A stretch of 64,000 bases of DNA. It comes from Actinospica durhamensis. GTDB lineage: Bacteria > Actinomycetota > Actinomycetes > Streptomycetales > Catenulisporaceae. A program made the position numbers and the translations under genes. The stretch lies in contig NZ_JAGSOG010000010.1 in NCBI RefSeq assembly GCF_018139695.1, forward strand, positions 1-64,000. The letters run 5' to 3'. Positions 1 through 11,849 of the stretch are shown one piece after another; the first letter of the stretch is position 1; each line of letters opens with the position of its first letter. The notes beneath the pieces were generated by a model, which saw only the letters and a list, made by a program, of their open reading frames with translations, ran no database searches and was not told the origin of the DNA.

Positions 1-398
1 GGCGGGCCTGGGCCATCGCGATCGGCCTCGTGCTGCTGCTCGCCGCGGCCGCGGCGGCCCTCGCGCTCTGGCTCAACCACAACCGCGCCAACCCGGCTCC
101 GGTGGTACCGCCGGTCACCGGCGTGAGCACGAGCGGGGCGGACACGGTGAGCATCTCGCCGGCGCCCACCACCAGCAGTGCCGCGCCGTCCACCAGCGCT
201 CCGTCCTCGCCGAGCCCGTCGCCCAGCCCGACCCCGTCGGCCACCAGCGCCTCGCCGAGCGCCTCGCCCTCGCCGAGCCCGTCCGCGAGTTCGCCCCCGG
301 CGAGCCCGTCGGCCGTGACCCCGTCGTCCACGGGAAGCGGCAACGCGGGCGGGAGCGCCGCGCCGGTGGTCTCGCCCAGTGCGACGGGCACGACGTGA
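1..398 (+). CDS. C-terminal part of a membrane protein with a Ser/Pro/Thr-rich tail (5' truncated)
   Basis: The reading frame is open to the left window edge, so the true start lies upstream; the GTG at 30 need not be a start. What remains is one hydrophobic segment (roughly encoded by 12-80, Leu/Ala rich) followed by about 100 residues made almost only of Ser, Pro, Thr, Ala and Gly, ending at the TGA at 396-398. This looks like a membrane anchor with an extracytoplasmic, low-complexity, possibly O-glycosylated tail. No domain can be recognised in the fragment. It precedes the str operon promoter and is probably a separate transcription unit. Confidence 0.6.
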   Translation, partial: RAWAIAIGLVLLLAAAAAALALWLNHNRANPAPVVPPVTGVSTSGADTVSISPAPTTSSAAPSTSAPSSPSPSPSPTPSATSASPSASPSPSPSASSPPASPSAVTPSSTGSGNAGGSAAPVVSPSATGTT

Positions 399-509
399 GC
401 CTGAGCGGGCGTCACGGCCTCGGATAACCCTGTGCGGCCGGGTCTCGACGCATGAGACAATGGTCGCGGCGGAGCACGCCGAGGCGCCGAACCCCGGAAA
501 CCGGTCGTT

Positions 510-539
510 TTGACCGGAAGGCGGGTGCGTCGGTAGGCT
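510..539 (+). promoter_or_regulatory. str operon promoter (TTGACC-N18-TAGGCT)
   Basis: A -35 hexamer TTGACC at 510-515 and a -10 hexamer TAGGCT at 534-539 are separated by 18 bp, a good match to the actinobacterial vegetative consensus. Transcription would start near 546, leaving a leader of about 320 nt before rpsL. The 399-867 stretch holds no credible gene; it holds this promoter, a long hairpin at 551-605 and the element at 688-737. Confidence 0.6.
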
Positions 540-550
540 CTCGCCTGATG

Positions 551-605
551 CTGGGGTTCCCCCGGCTTTGCCCGTGTGCGCGCGTACCCCCGGGGGCTGC
601 CCCAG
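551..605. repeat. Long imperfect inverted repeat at the 5' end of the str leader
   Basis: The arm 551-565 pairs with 590-605: CTGGGG with CCCCAG, and CCCCCGG with CCGGGGG, with a small internal loop. The hairpin begins only a few bases after the predicted transcription start. GC-rich palindromes of this type are common as dispersed intergenic repeats in actinomycetes, so it may be a resident repeat rather than a dedicated regulator. Confidence 0.5.
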
Positions 606-687
606 GACACTGCGATGGCCGTCCGGTAATGGACCGCACGGGGCTTGGTTGACTCCTTACGTCGCGCCACGGCGCAGCGTGAGTGGG

Positions 688-737
688 GCGACACACCCGA
701 CCTCGTGGGCGGGAGCAAGCACTGCGAAGCCGGACAA
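688..737 (+). promoter_or_regulatory. Conserved leader element of the str operon, shared with the S10 leader
   Basis: The segment starts with GCGACACACCCGACC (688-702), then a TCGTGGG stretch, and ends with CCGGACAA (730-737). A near copy is found at 16762-16801 in the S10 leader. The first half can fold as a short hairpin (CCCG.CC with GG.CGGG around TCGT). It lies 130 nt before rpsL. The function is unknown; it is a candidate for coordinated control of ribosomal operons at RNA or DNA level. Confidence 0.5.
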
Positions 738-867
738 ACCCCCAGCATGACCCAAGCATCCGCGAGGATGCGAATTCGCCAGAGGACGCCTGGCGGCCCG
801 CACCGTGTTCCCCGGAACACCGGGACGGGTCGGCCGAAGGCTTGGCTGAACGGAAGACGGAGACGTA

Positions 868-1242
868 GTGCCTACGATCCAGCAGTTGGTCCGCAAGGGC
901 CGGCAGGACAAGGTCTCAAAGACCAAGACTCCTGCACTCAAGGGCAGCCCGCAGCGGCGCGGAGTGTGCACGCGTGTGTACACCACCACCCCCAAGAAGC
1001 CGAACTCCGCCCTGCGCAAGGTCGCCCGCGTGCGCCTTTCCAGCGGCATCGAGGTCACGGCCTACATCCCCGGCGTCGGCCACAACCTGCAGGAGCACTC
1101 GATCGTGCTCGTGCGCGGTGGCCGTGTGAAGGACCTCCCCGGCGTGCGGTACAAGATCATCCGCGGCTCGCTCGACACCCAGGGTGTCAAGAACCGCAAG
1201 CAGGCCCGCAGCCGCTACGGCGCCAAGAAGGAGAAGAAGTAA
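868..1242 (+). CDS. rpsL: 30S ribosomal protein S12
   Basis: S12 sits at the decoding centre of the 30S subunit. The 124-residue product has the family hallmarks TPKKPNSA and VGHNLQEHS. The two lysines where streptomycin-resistance changes fall are present as wild type (Lys43 in TPKK, Lys88 in VKDLPG), so the allele reads as streptomycin-sensitive. It starts with GTG at 868, preceded by a GGAGA ribosome binding site. It is the first gene of the str operon, and its TAA overlaps the ATG of rpsG by one base (TAATG), implying translational coupling. Confidence 0.97.
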   Translation: MPTIQQLVRKGRQDKVSKTKTPALKGSPQRRGVCTRVYTTTPKKPNSALRKVARVRLSSGIEVTAYIPGVGHNLQEHSIVLVRGGRVKDLPGVRYKIIRGSLDTQGVKNRKQARSRYGAKKEKK

Positions 1243-1712
1243 TGCCTCGTAAGGGTCCTGCCCCGAAGCACCCGGTCGTCATCGACCCGGTTTACACCTC
1301 TCCGCTGGTGACCGCGCTGGTCAACAAGGTTCTGCTGGACGGCAAGCGATCGACCGCCGAGCGCATCGTCTACGGCGCCCTCGAGGGCTGCCGCGAGAAG
1401 TCCGGTACCGACCCGGTCATCACGCTCAAGCGGGCCTTGGAGAACGTCAAGCCGTCCATCGAGGTCAAGTCCCGCCGCGTCGGCGGCGCGACCTACCAGG
1501 TGCCGGTCGACGTCAAGCCCGGCCGCTCGAACACGCTGGCCCTGCGCTGGCTGGTCAGCTACTCCCGCGCCCGTCGCGAGAAGACGATGACCGAGCGGCT
1601 GATGAACGAGCTTCTGGACGCTTCCAACGGTCTGGGCGCCTCCGTCAAGCGACGCGAGGACACCCACAAGATGGCGGACGCCAACCGCGCGTTCGCTCAC
1701 TACCGCTGGTAG
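1242..1712 (+). CDS. rpsG: 30S ribosomal protein S7
   Basis: S7 is a primary 16S rRNA-binding protein that nucleates the 30S head. The 156-residue product begins MPRKGPAPK and carries the S7 core ([28 protein letters not shown]). The start is the ATG overlapping the rpsL stop, matching the usual family length. The frame is open far upstream, but that extension lies inside rpsL in another frame and is not real. It is 96 bp before fusA in the str operon. S7 is a known str operon autoregulator in enterics; nothing here shows whether that applies. Confidence 0.97.
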   Translation: MPRKGPAPKHPVVIDPVYTSPLVTALVNKVLLDGKRSTAERIVYGALEGCREKSGTDPVITLKRALENVKPSIEVKSRRVGGATYQVPVDVKPGRSNTLALRWLVSYSRARREKTMTERLMNELLDASNGLGASVKRREDTHKMADANRAFAHYRW

Positions 1713-1808
1713 TAAGGGGTATCGGGCCGCTGACGGCTGTCACGCGGCGGCGGCCCCCCGCCCCCTTGAGCATCAACCCTCTCGACTCGCGAAAGTAGAC
1801 GAGCCACC

Positions 1809-3929
<2,121 letters not shown>

Positions 3930-4011
3930 CCCAAGCCGACCCACCTGATCAATCCAATGCCGCCGGGGCAATCCAGCCGTCCGGCACCGCACCAGTCCAC
4001 AGGAGGACAAA

Positions 4012-5205
<1,194 letters not shown>

Positions 5206-5254
5206 TCTTCGGACCAGGACGTCGATCGAGGACCGGTAGTCCTCAAACGGCCAA

Positions 5255-5290
5255 AAGGCCCCCGATTCCCGCGAGGGAGTCGGGGGCCTT
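5255..5290. terminator. Bidirectional terminator between tuf and the kinase gene
   Basis: The arms 5255-5270 and 5275-5290 form a 16-bp stem with a single G-U pair around the tetraloop GCGA. The stem ends in AAGG/CCTT and is followed by a short T-containing tract. It lies between convergent genes, so it can end transcription from both sides. Confidence 0.85.
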
Positions 5291-5303
5291 CGTCGTTTCC
5301 GCA

Positions 5304-7262
5304 CTATCCCAGCGCGTCTACCTGGGTTTGGGAGAAAGCGCCGGTGAAGACCTCGATCGCGCTCAGCTCGCCGTCGAGGTCCTGCGAGGGCTGCCCGGTG
5401 GCGTTCAGGCTGGCGCCGAGGGTGATCTTCCCGACGGCCTTGAAGCCGACGACGCCGTTGCGGGAGGCGCCCTTCACGCCGTTGACGTACAGGGTGAGGG
5501 TGTGGCCGCTCGCGTCGTAGACACCGACCAGGTGCGTCCAGGAGTGGGTCTTCGCGGCCTTCGGGTCCGTGGCGGCGGCCCAGGCCGCGCCGGCGGTGTC
5601 CTTGGCGCTGTAGCCGAAGGCCCAGCCGTGGTCGTAGCGCAGAGCGAAGGCGTCGGTCGCGACGCCCTGGAAGGCCACCACGGTCTTCTGAGCGGTGGGC
5701 AGCGAGTCGACGTCGACCCAGATCGAGACGGTGAAGCTGTGCGAGGTGTCCACCAGAGAGCCGAGCGGCATCGTGGCCCGGCCGGCCTGCCCGTTGACCT
5801 TGAGCACCTCGCCGCGGGCGGAGTTCTCGAAGCCCGCCCCGCCGAACTGGTGCAGGGCGCCGATGTCCGAGCAGCCCGCGAAGGTGCCGTTGAGCGGCCA
5901 GTCGGCGGTCGGGGTGATCGTCTGCGCCGGGCAGCTCGGTGCGACCGTGGGGGAGGCCGACGCACTCGTGGTGGCATGCGCCGAGGTGGAACCCGCGGCG
6001 AGCGGGTGGTTTCCGGATGAGCCCCCGCCGGTCAGGGCGATGGCGATGCCGGCGACCGCCGCGACGCCGAGGACCGCTCCGGCGCCGAGGTAGAGCTTCT
6101 TGCGTTCGCCCTGCTTCTTCGGTGCGAACATCGCGTCGGTGAACGGCGGCGGGTTCGGCGAGAACACCGCGCCGACCGGGTTCGGGGTCTGCGACAGGTC
6201 CGCGGCCGCCTGGTTCGGGTAGAGCATCGCGGTGTTCGGATAGAAGAAGCCGGACGGCGTGGGCTCCGGGACCGGCTGCGGTGTGCCGGGAGGGAACTGC
6301 TCCGGCCGTCCGTAGGGCGAGGGAAGCTGAGCGGGGGGATAGGCCGGAGGCTGTGGATAAGGGCTCTGCTGCGGCATGGGCGCCAGGCCCATCGGGCTGC
6401 CGACCGGGGTGCCGGGCTGCTGCGGGATCGGCGTGGGGTACGGGCCGCCGGCGACCAGCAGGTCCATCTGCCGGGCGATCTCCGCCGCGTTCGGCCGCAC
6501 CTGCGGGTTCTTGGCCAGCATCGCCTGCAGCAGCGGCAGGATCGGCGCTGGGATGGAGGCCGGCCACGGCGGCTCCTGGTACATGTGCTGGTTGAGCACC
6601 TGCAGCAGCTGCTCGCTGTGGAACGGCGGAGCGCCGGTGAGCAGTTCGTAGAGGGCGATGCCCAGGGCGTAGACGTCGACGGCCGGCCCCGGCTCGGCGC
6701 CGCTGATCGCCTCCGGGGACAGGTACTGCGGCGTGCCCACCACGGAGGAGCGGGCGGTGAGCCGACTGCTGCTGAGCATGCGGGCGATGCCGAAGTCCAC
6801 CAGCTTCGGCTCGGGGTGCGGACCGCTGAGGTCCAGCAGGATGTTGGCCGGCTTCAGGTCCCGGTGGATGATGCCCGCGCTGTGGATCGCGGCGAGTGCG
6901 GCCGCCACGCCGCGGCCGATGAACGCGGTCTCGCCGAGCCCGAGCACGCCGCGCTCGAGGAGGTGCCGGTGCAGGTCCGGCCCGGCTATCAGGTCCATGA
7001 TGATGGCGAGCCGGCCGTCCTCGACCACCAGATCGTGGATGCGCACCAGGTTCGGATGGTGCACCGCGACCAGCGCGTTGCGCTCCTGGATGAAGCGGGT
7101 GACCATCTCTGGCTCCCCGCTCAGTTCTTCACTCAGTACCTTCACCGCGACATCGGTGTGGGTGTCGGTGTTGATCGCCCGCCACACCGTGCCCATCGCG
7201 CCCCGGCCGAGGCGCTCCTTGAGCACGTACCGGCTGCCGAGACGGCGGTCCATCTCACTCAT
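5304..7262 (-). CDS. Membrane-anchored Ser/Thr protein kinase with extracellular LamG-like domain
   Basis: The product is 652 residues. Residues 11-268 are a complete PknB-type kinase: glycine loop GRGAMGTV (19-26), Lys41, Glu60, HRDLKPAN (133-140) with Asp135, DFG (156-158) and SPE replacing APE. A Pro/Gln-rich linker follows (274-380), then one membrane segment (about 390-411). The outer part (455-652) is a LamG/concanavalin-type jelly roll ([25 protein letters not shown]), likely binding glycan or protein. PASTA repeats, usual in this family, are absent. Two in-frame ATGs (7262 and 7253) could start it. It is the last of three reverse-strand genes, 49 bp after the subtilisin-like gene. A sensor that phosphorylates cytoplasmic targets in response to a wall or matrix ligand is an inference. 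Confidence 0.9.
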   Translation of the reverse strand: MSEMDRRLGSRYVLKERLGRGAMGTVWRAINTDTHTDVAVKVLSEELSGEPEMVTRFIQERNALVAVHHPNLVRIHDLVVEDGRLAIIMDLIAGPDLHRHLLERGVLGLGETAFIGRGVAAALAAIHSAGIIHRDLKPANILLDLSGPHPEPKLVDFGIARMLSSSRLTARSSVVGTPQYLSPEAISGAEPGPAVDVYALGIALYELLTGAPPFHSEQLLQVLNQHMYQEPPWPASIPAPILPLLQAMLAKNPQVRPNAAEIARQMDLLVAGGPYPTPIPQQPGTPVGSPMGLAPMPQQSPYPQPPAYPPAQLPSPYGRPEQFPPGTPQPVPEPTPSGFFYPNTAMLYPNQAAADLSQTPNPVGAVFSPNPPPFTDAMFAPKKQGERKKLYLGAGAVLGVAAVAGIAIALTGGGSSGNHPLAAGSTSAHATTSASASPTVAPSCPAQTITPTADWPLNGTFAGCSDIGALHQFGGAGFENSARGEVLKVNGQAGRATMPLGSLVDTSHSFTVSIWVDVDSLPTAQKTVVAFQGVATDAFALRYDHGWAFGYSAKDTAGAAWAAATDPKAAKTHSWTHLVGVYDASGHTLTLYVNGVKGASRNGVVGFKAVGKITLGASLNATGQPSQDLDGELSAIEVFTGAFSQTQVDALG

Positions 7263-7311
7263 CGGATCTTCACGCCCTTCGCGATCTCAGGTCCATCAAG
7301 GTGCGCATCTG

Positions 7312-8724
7312 TCAGCTTTGTTGCGGCGGCCACGGCGGGGGAGACTGCGGGGACGCCGGCGTGGGCGGCTGCGCGCCCGGCGGTTCTACGCCGTACTGGA
7401 TGCCGTACGGCTGCTGTGGGGCCGCGTGCGGAGCCTGCCCCGGTGGTGCGAAGCCCGGGCTCTGCGGCCTCGGGTTCGGCACCTCGACCTGGTGCGTGGG
7501 CGGCATGAACGAGGGATCGAACGCGTAGTAGTTGCGCTTGCCCGGCCGCCTGCGCCGGAGGAACACCACACCCGCGCCGACCACCACGAGCGCGGCGAAG
7601 CCGAGGCCCAGCCCGAGCCAGGGGCCGGAGGACGAGGAGCCCGCGGCCGCCGTCGAGTGCGAGGCCGCGCTCCGGCTCGGGTTCGCACCCGCCGTGCTCG
7701 GGCTCGAGGTCGGCACGACCGGCAGCAGCGGGTTGGTCACCTGCGGGGGCGCGCTCGCCGCGACGGCCGCCGCCGGATCGATGATCCCGTAGCCGATGCT
7801 GTCGTCGACCCGGGTGTGCTGCGCGTTGCCGTCCTTGGCCGTGTTCAGCATGACCCGCACGACCTGGCCTGCCGTCCAGTCCGGGTGGGCCGCCCATACC
7901 AGCGCGGCTTCGCCGGCCGCGAGCGCGGCGGAGTAGTGCGTGCTCGAGCCCGTACTCACCCCGCCCTTCTTGGCCGGCACCGGAATCTGATCGCCGGGCG
8001 CGCCGAGGGTGACGTCGGGGCCGACGCTCGAGACCGCGGCGGCCGACTCGGCCGAGGTCGTGGCGCTGATGCACAGGGTGCCCGCCGCCGCGCAGGGGTC
8101 GCCGATCACCGCGTCGGAGCCGTTGTTCCCGGCGGCGGCGATGACGATCGCGTTGTTGGTCACCGCGTACTTGACCGCGGCCTCGAAGGACGGCGAAGTG
8201 CGCGGCAGCGGCGTCGGGAACAGGATGATCCGGACGTTGTGCGCCACCGCGTAGTGGATCGCCGCCGCGTCGCTGGCCGCGATCCCGTTGGCGCCGGAGT
8301 CCTGGATCTGGATCGGCAGCACGGTGGCCTTCGGGGCCAGTCCCTGGAGCTTGGAGCCGCCCGAGCCGTTGCCCGCCACGAGCGTGGCGACCTGGGTGCC
8401 GTCATAAGAGGCCGAAGAGTCTCCGGAGGCCTTCTTCAGGGCGCCGCCCTGCAGGCCGATCTCCGCCCACAGCCGGCCGGACAGGTCGTGGTCCCCGGCG
8501 TTCACGCCGGTGTCGACCTCGGCCACGACGACCCCGGATCCGGTGCTGGTGCGCCAGACCGCGTTCATGTCGAACTGGTCCAGGTACCACGCGCCGCCGC
8601 TCGCGGACGCCGGAACCGCGCAGAGCGCCAGCGCCGCCGCCGTCACCCCGGCGAGCGTGCGTATCCGGGCGCGCGTGCGGCGGCGGGTAGGCGCCGGGCG
8701 CTCGCGGCTGTCTTCACTGCTCAC
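7312..8724 (-). CDS. Membrane-anchored subtilisin-like (S8) pseudoprotease
   Basis: The 470-residue product has a signal peptide (hydrophobic core 22-40), an S8 fold (45-325), a Ser/Pro linker, one membrane segment (368-389) and a Pro/Gln-rich cytoplasmic tail, the layout of type VII-associated mycosins. Asp71 (VAEVDTG) and the oxyanion Asn200 (AAAGNNG) are kept. The catalytic His position is Asp108 (YDGTQVA) and the nucleophile Ser position is His263 (STHYSAALAAG, aligned with GTSxAxPxVAG), so proteolysis is unlikely. The start is GTG at 8724, after GGGAGG. The frame stays open upstream into the next gene, but a separate start is clear. It lies between the GT-C enzyme and the kinase. No ESX/type VII genes are nearby. 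Confidence 0.85.
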   Translation of the reverse strand: MSSEDSRERPAPTRRRTRARIRTLAGVTAAALALCAVPASASGGAWYLDQFDMNAVWRTSTGSGVVVAEVDTGVNAGDHDLSGRLWAEIGLQGGALKKASGDSSASYDGTQVATLVAGNGSGGSKLQGLAPKATVLPIQIQDSGANGIAASDAAAIHYAVAHNVRIILFPTPLPRTSPSFEAAVKYAVTNNAIVIAAAGNNGSDAVIGDPCAAAGTLCISATTSAESAAAVSSVGPDVTLGAPGDQIPVPAKKGGVSTGSSTHYSAALAAGEAALVWAAHPDWTAGQVVRVMLNTAKDGNAQHTRVDDSIGYGIIDPAAAVAASAPPQVTNPLLPVVPTSSPSTAGANPSRSAASHSTAAAGSSSSGPWLGLGLGFAALVVVGAGVVFLRRRRPGKRNYYAFDPSFMPPTHQVEVPNPRPQSPGFAPPGQAPHAAPQQPYGIQYGVEPPGAQPPTPASPQSPPPWPPQQS

Positions 8725-8795
8725 TGTGTTGGTCTTCCCTCCCGTACACCGCGATCCGGCCGCGCGCGGCCCTTGAGCCCCCTGCCGGATTCGGC

Positions 8796-10463
8796 TTACG
8801 CGTGTTTGTGCAGTGCCCAGATATAGTAGTAGCTGAACGGTGTGCTGGATCCATTTTCGTAGAGCGGCACTTTCGCCACCAGCACGTAGTCCTTGGTCTT
8901 CGACAACTGCGTCGCCATCTGCTTGTCGGCGTCCTCGGTGTTCACCGCCAGCAGTTCGACCACGCTGAAGAACTCGTGCTTGATCGCATCCACGTACGCC
9001 GGGGTGCCGCTCAGGTGCGCGCCGGTGTGCGGGTCGCGGAAGCTGAAGGACCAGGTGTTGTACCACTGGCTCTGGTTGGTCTGGTTGCGCAGGTAGTACT
9101 GCTCGACCGGGTCGTCTTCGGCCAGGTAGCGGGCGTTGCCCTTGCTGATGTACGGCTTCATCGCCTGTACCGCCTGCTGCGCGTTGCCCCAGGTCTGGAA
9201 GAGCATGTGCGCCTGTTGCGTGCCGTAGAGGCCGGAGGCGAGCACGGCCGCGGCGGTGACGAGGTTCGCCGCGGTGCGCGAGCGGTTGTGGGCGAAGAAG
9301 GCTGCGATGCCGAAGCCGGCCAGCGCCGCGGTGAACCAGGCGCCGAAACCGAGGTGCTTCGGGAAGGCCACGTTCGTGTCGATGCGCGCCTGGTTGATCG
9401 GTGCCAGCAGCCCTGCCACGATCAGGCTCGCGGCCAGCAGCGTTCCGGGTGTGCGGAATCTGCCGCCGGAGACCGGGGAGAGCGCGGCGAAGGCCAGGCC
9501 GAGCAGGGCGGCGATGAGCACGATCCCGAGGCGCAGCATCGTGTCGTGATAGATCAGCGAGGCCGGGGTGGTGCCCGCCGCGCGCTGGGTCGTGGTGAAC
9601 GCGATACCCGCGCGCAGATCCGCTCCGCCGAGGGCGAGGCCCGCGCCGATGAGCGCGCAGAGGCCGGCCAGCGCGGCGAAGGTTCGGATCAGTGCCTTGC
9701 GCCAGCCCGTGTACGGCACCGAGGCGAACAGGAGTACCGCGAACACCGGCGCGTTCCACAGCGCCGCGGCGTACTTCGCCGAGTCGGCGAGGAAGCAGCA
9801 CAGGAACACGCCGAAGATCCAGAGCCAGGCGAACCGGCTCTCGGTCGAGCGCAGGGCGCACAGGGCGGCGAGGGAGAGCAGCGCGAGCGCCATCGCGTCG
9901 TACGTGCCGAACGCGCCCATGTACGTCGTGGGCTGCAACAGCGCGAACAGCGCCGCCGCGATCACCGCGGCCCGCGGGCCGTAGAGCCGCCGGGTGAAGC
10001 TGTAGAGCGCGGAGGTGGACACCAGCATCATCGCGCAGCTGAAGAGCCGGATCGCGAACAGGCCGCCGAGCTTGTCCAGGCCGGCCGAGATGATCGGGTA
10101 GAAGTCCGGGACGCCGGAGAGGATCTTCGAGTAGTTCGACGTGTTGGGCACATGATCGAACCAGGACTGCCACAATTCGTGGCCGTCGTAGGCATAGGTG
10201 CCTTCGTCCTCGAACATTCCGTTCGCATGTATGAGCCACAGGCTGATTCCGCACTGCACGGCGAGGATGAGCAGGAGCAGGAGCAGCGGGATGCGGGAGT
10301 TGCCGCCCGAGGCGTTCGCGGGCTGCTCGGGTCGCCGCGGCCGCGGCACGTCGGCGGAACGCTCTCGGCCCGACTCCTCGAGCGACTGCTGCGCGTCGCC
10401 CTCGGCGGCGTTCGCACGGGATTTCGATATCATCGGCTCGACGTCGTTTCTCTGTGCCGGCAT
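8796..10463 (-). CDS. Polytopic GT-C fold glycosyltransferase (GT39/ArnT-like)
   Basis: The 555-residue membrane protein has a disordered N terminus of about 55 residues, then 10 or more membrane segments. The first extracytoplasmic loop carries FEDEGTYAYD, the acidic motif used by lipid-phosphate-sugar dependent GT-C enzymes. A C-terminal soluble region follows. Such enzymes transfer a sugar from polyprenyl phosphate on the outer membrane face; the acceptor is unknown. The start is ATG at 10463, set by AGGAG 5 nt upstream; the upstream frame extension lacks this support. It shares an overall layout and many positions with the gene at 14484-16193, so the two are paralogs. It leads a reverse-strand trio with the pseudoprotease and kinase. 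Confidence 0.85.
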   Translation of the reverse strand: MPAQRNDVEPMISKSRANAAEGDAQQSLEESGRERSADVPRPRRPEQPANASGGNSRIPLLLLLLILAVQCGISLWLIHANGMFEDEGTYAYDGHELWQSWFDHVPNTSNYSKILSGVPDFYPIISAGLDKLGGLFAIRLFSCAMMLVSTSALYSFTRRLYGPRAAVIAAALFALLQPTTYMGAFGTYDAMALALLSLAALCALRSTESRFAWLWIFGVFLCCFLADSAKYAAALWNAPVFAVLLFASVPYTGWRKALIRTFAALAGLCALIGAGLALGGADLRAGIAFTTTQRAAGTTPASLIYHDTMLRLGIVLIAALLGLAFAALSPVSGGRFRTPGTLLAASLIVAGLLAPINQARIDTNVAFPKHLGFGAWFTAALAGFGIAAFFAHNRSRTAANLVTAAAVLASGLYGTQQAHMLFQTWGNAQQAVQAMKPYISKGNARYLAEDDPVEQYYLRNQTNQSQWYNTWSFSFRDPHTGAHLSGTPAYVDAIKHEFFSVVELLAVNTEDADKQMATQLSKTKDYVLVAKVPLYENGSSTPFSYYYIWALHKHA

Positions 10464-10648
10464 GGCTTCTCCTGTGTCCGACGAGCGGTTCGGGGCAAGC
10501 CGCCGCCCCGCCAGTCGGTCGGGTTCCCGTAGAAGCGTCCCATCCCGGCCCTCCTGAGGGGATGGTGCACGCCGGTGCACGGTACCAAAGCAGCGGTGCG
10601 CCGCGACAGCCGCTCGAGGTCCGTGCCCGCGACCGTCCCCGAGTCGAT

Positions 10649-11704
10649 ATGAAGGCCTCCCTCGTGCGCCCCAAGTACCTCGGCCTCACCGCGTTCCTGG
10701 CTGTGATCCTCGCGGCCGCCTGCGTCGCGGTCCTCGTCTCGGCCGCGGGCGGATCCGGGGGCCCGACCCTGGCCACCGCCCCCCTGACCGCTCCGACCGG
10801 AGGCTCGACGCTGCCGGAGGGCTCCTCCTCGGCCGGCGGGCAGCCGGCCGTCCCGGCCGCCGGGCATCTCTACATCGGCGCGGACATCGAGCCCGACCGG
10901 GTCTCCCAGTTCGACAGCGAGGTCGGGATCGACCAGCCGGCCGTACTCGGCGGCTATACCGCCCTCGACGGCCAGGTCTCCCCGATCCTGGCGCACGCCC
11001 AGCCCTACTCCGGCACGGCGCCCATGGTCTCCTGGGAACTCGACTTCACCAAGGACTTCCGCGACGGGAGCATGGACTCCTATCTGCGCCAGCAGGCTGC
11101 CGCCGTCATCGCCTACGGCAAGCCGGTATTCCTGCGCCCGGACTGGGAGATGGACGGCAACTGGTACCCGGACTGGTCCCCGTCGGGCGTCTCGGCCGGC
11201 CAGTACATCACCGACTGGCGTTACGTGGTGCGGCTGTTCCGTACGCTCGGCGTGACGAACGCGGCCTTCGTCTGGTGTCCGAACGTGGGCGAGCCGCTCG
11301 GCAAGCCGGCCTCCGACTGGTATCCCGGCGACGCGTACGTGGACTGGATCGGCTCCGACGCCTACCCCAGGCAGAGCGAGAGCCAGGACGCGTTCACCGA
11401 GACCGACGGCCTCGACCAGCTGGCCAGGTTCGCCGGGCAGCACGGCAAGCCGATGATGCTGGCCGAGTGGGGCGTGACCTCGCCCGACCCGGACAACGCC
11501 TGGCTGTTCGACGGGGTCTTCCAGTGGGCGGCGCAGTACCCGCAGACGGTCAAGGCGCTCGTCTACTTCGACTATGTCGGCACCAAGGGCGACCACATGC
11601 TGGTGGATCACCCGAACGGCGCGGCAGAATTCAAGTACTTGATTCAATCAGATGGCAAAGCACTGACTACGGTGGCGGCAGAACCGCTTGCGCATAGTGA
11701 TTGA
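10649..11704 (+). CDS. Secreted or membrane-anchored GH26-like glycoside hydrolase
   Basis: The 351-residue product has an N-terminal signal/anchor (about 10-33), a short Ser/Thr/Pro linker and a GH26-type barrel. The putative acid/base is Glu167 in FLRPDWEMDGNWYPDW and the putative nucleophile is Glu273 in MLAEWG. The family mostly cleaves beta-1,4-mannans, with some beta-1,3-xylanase and mixed-linkage glucanase activity. The usual His before the acid/base Glu (HEMNG) is Trp here, so specificity may differ. The start is uncertain: ATG at 10649 gives a normal signal sequence; ATG at 10562 is an alternative. It is 145 bp before the GT2 synthase and probably in the same unit. Confidence 0.82.
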   Translation: MKASLVRPKYLGLTAFLAVILAAACVAVLVSAAGGSGGPTLATAPLTAPTGGSTLPEGSSSAGGQPAVPAAGHLYIGADIEPDRVSQFDSEVGIDQPAVLGGYTALDGQVSPILAHAQPYSGTAPMVSWELDFTKDFRDGSMDSYLRQQAAAVIAYGKPVFLRPDWEMDGNWYPDWSPSGVSAGQYITDWRYVVRLFRTLGVTNAAFVWCPNVGEPLGKPASDWYPGDAYVDWIGSDAYPRQSESQDAFTETDGLDQLARFAGQHGKPMMLAEWGVTSPDPDNAWLFDGVFQWAAQYPQTVKALVYFDYVGTKGDHMLVDHPNGAAEFKYLIQSDGKALTTVAAEPLAHSD

Positions 11705-11774
11705 GCGGCGGCGATGGCGTTACGGTGTTCATATCGTCGTACCCGGCCGTAATCTCCCGGCTCGCCGCGGCTGG

Positions 11775-11780
11775 TAGACT
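11775..11780 (+). promoter_or_regulatory. Possible extended -10 element before the GT2 synthase
   Basis: TGGTAGACT (-10 hexamer TAGACT at 11775-11780 with an upstream TG) resembles an extended -10. No -35 match is seen at 16-18 bp. If real, the synthase could be expressed apart from the upstream hydrolase. Confidence 0.25.
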
Positions 11781-11849
11781 GCCCGCCGATCAAGTGCCTT
11801 CGTCGAGACGGTCCGTCGACCCTCGCGAGATCCGACGAAGTAGAGCCCC

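Noticed and set aside
30-398. Repeated Ser/Pro codons as a tandem repeat or CRISPR
   Set aside because: The repeats are codon-level low complexity inside a coding frame, with no fixed repeat and spacer lengths.
649-654. TTGACT as a second str promoter
   Set aside because: No TAnnnT hexamer is found 16-19 bp downstream.
645-1712. Long frame reading through rpsL into S7, which would give a 355-residue S7
   Set aside because: The extra N terminus overlaps rpsL in another frame and has out-of-frame-like composition; the ATG at 1242 gives the normal S7 length.
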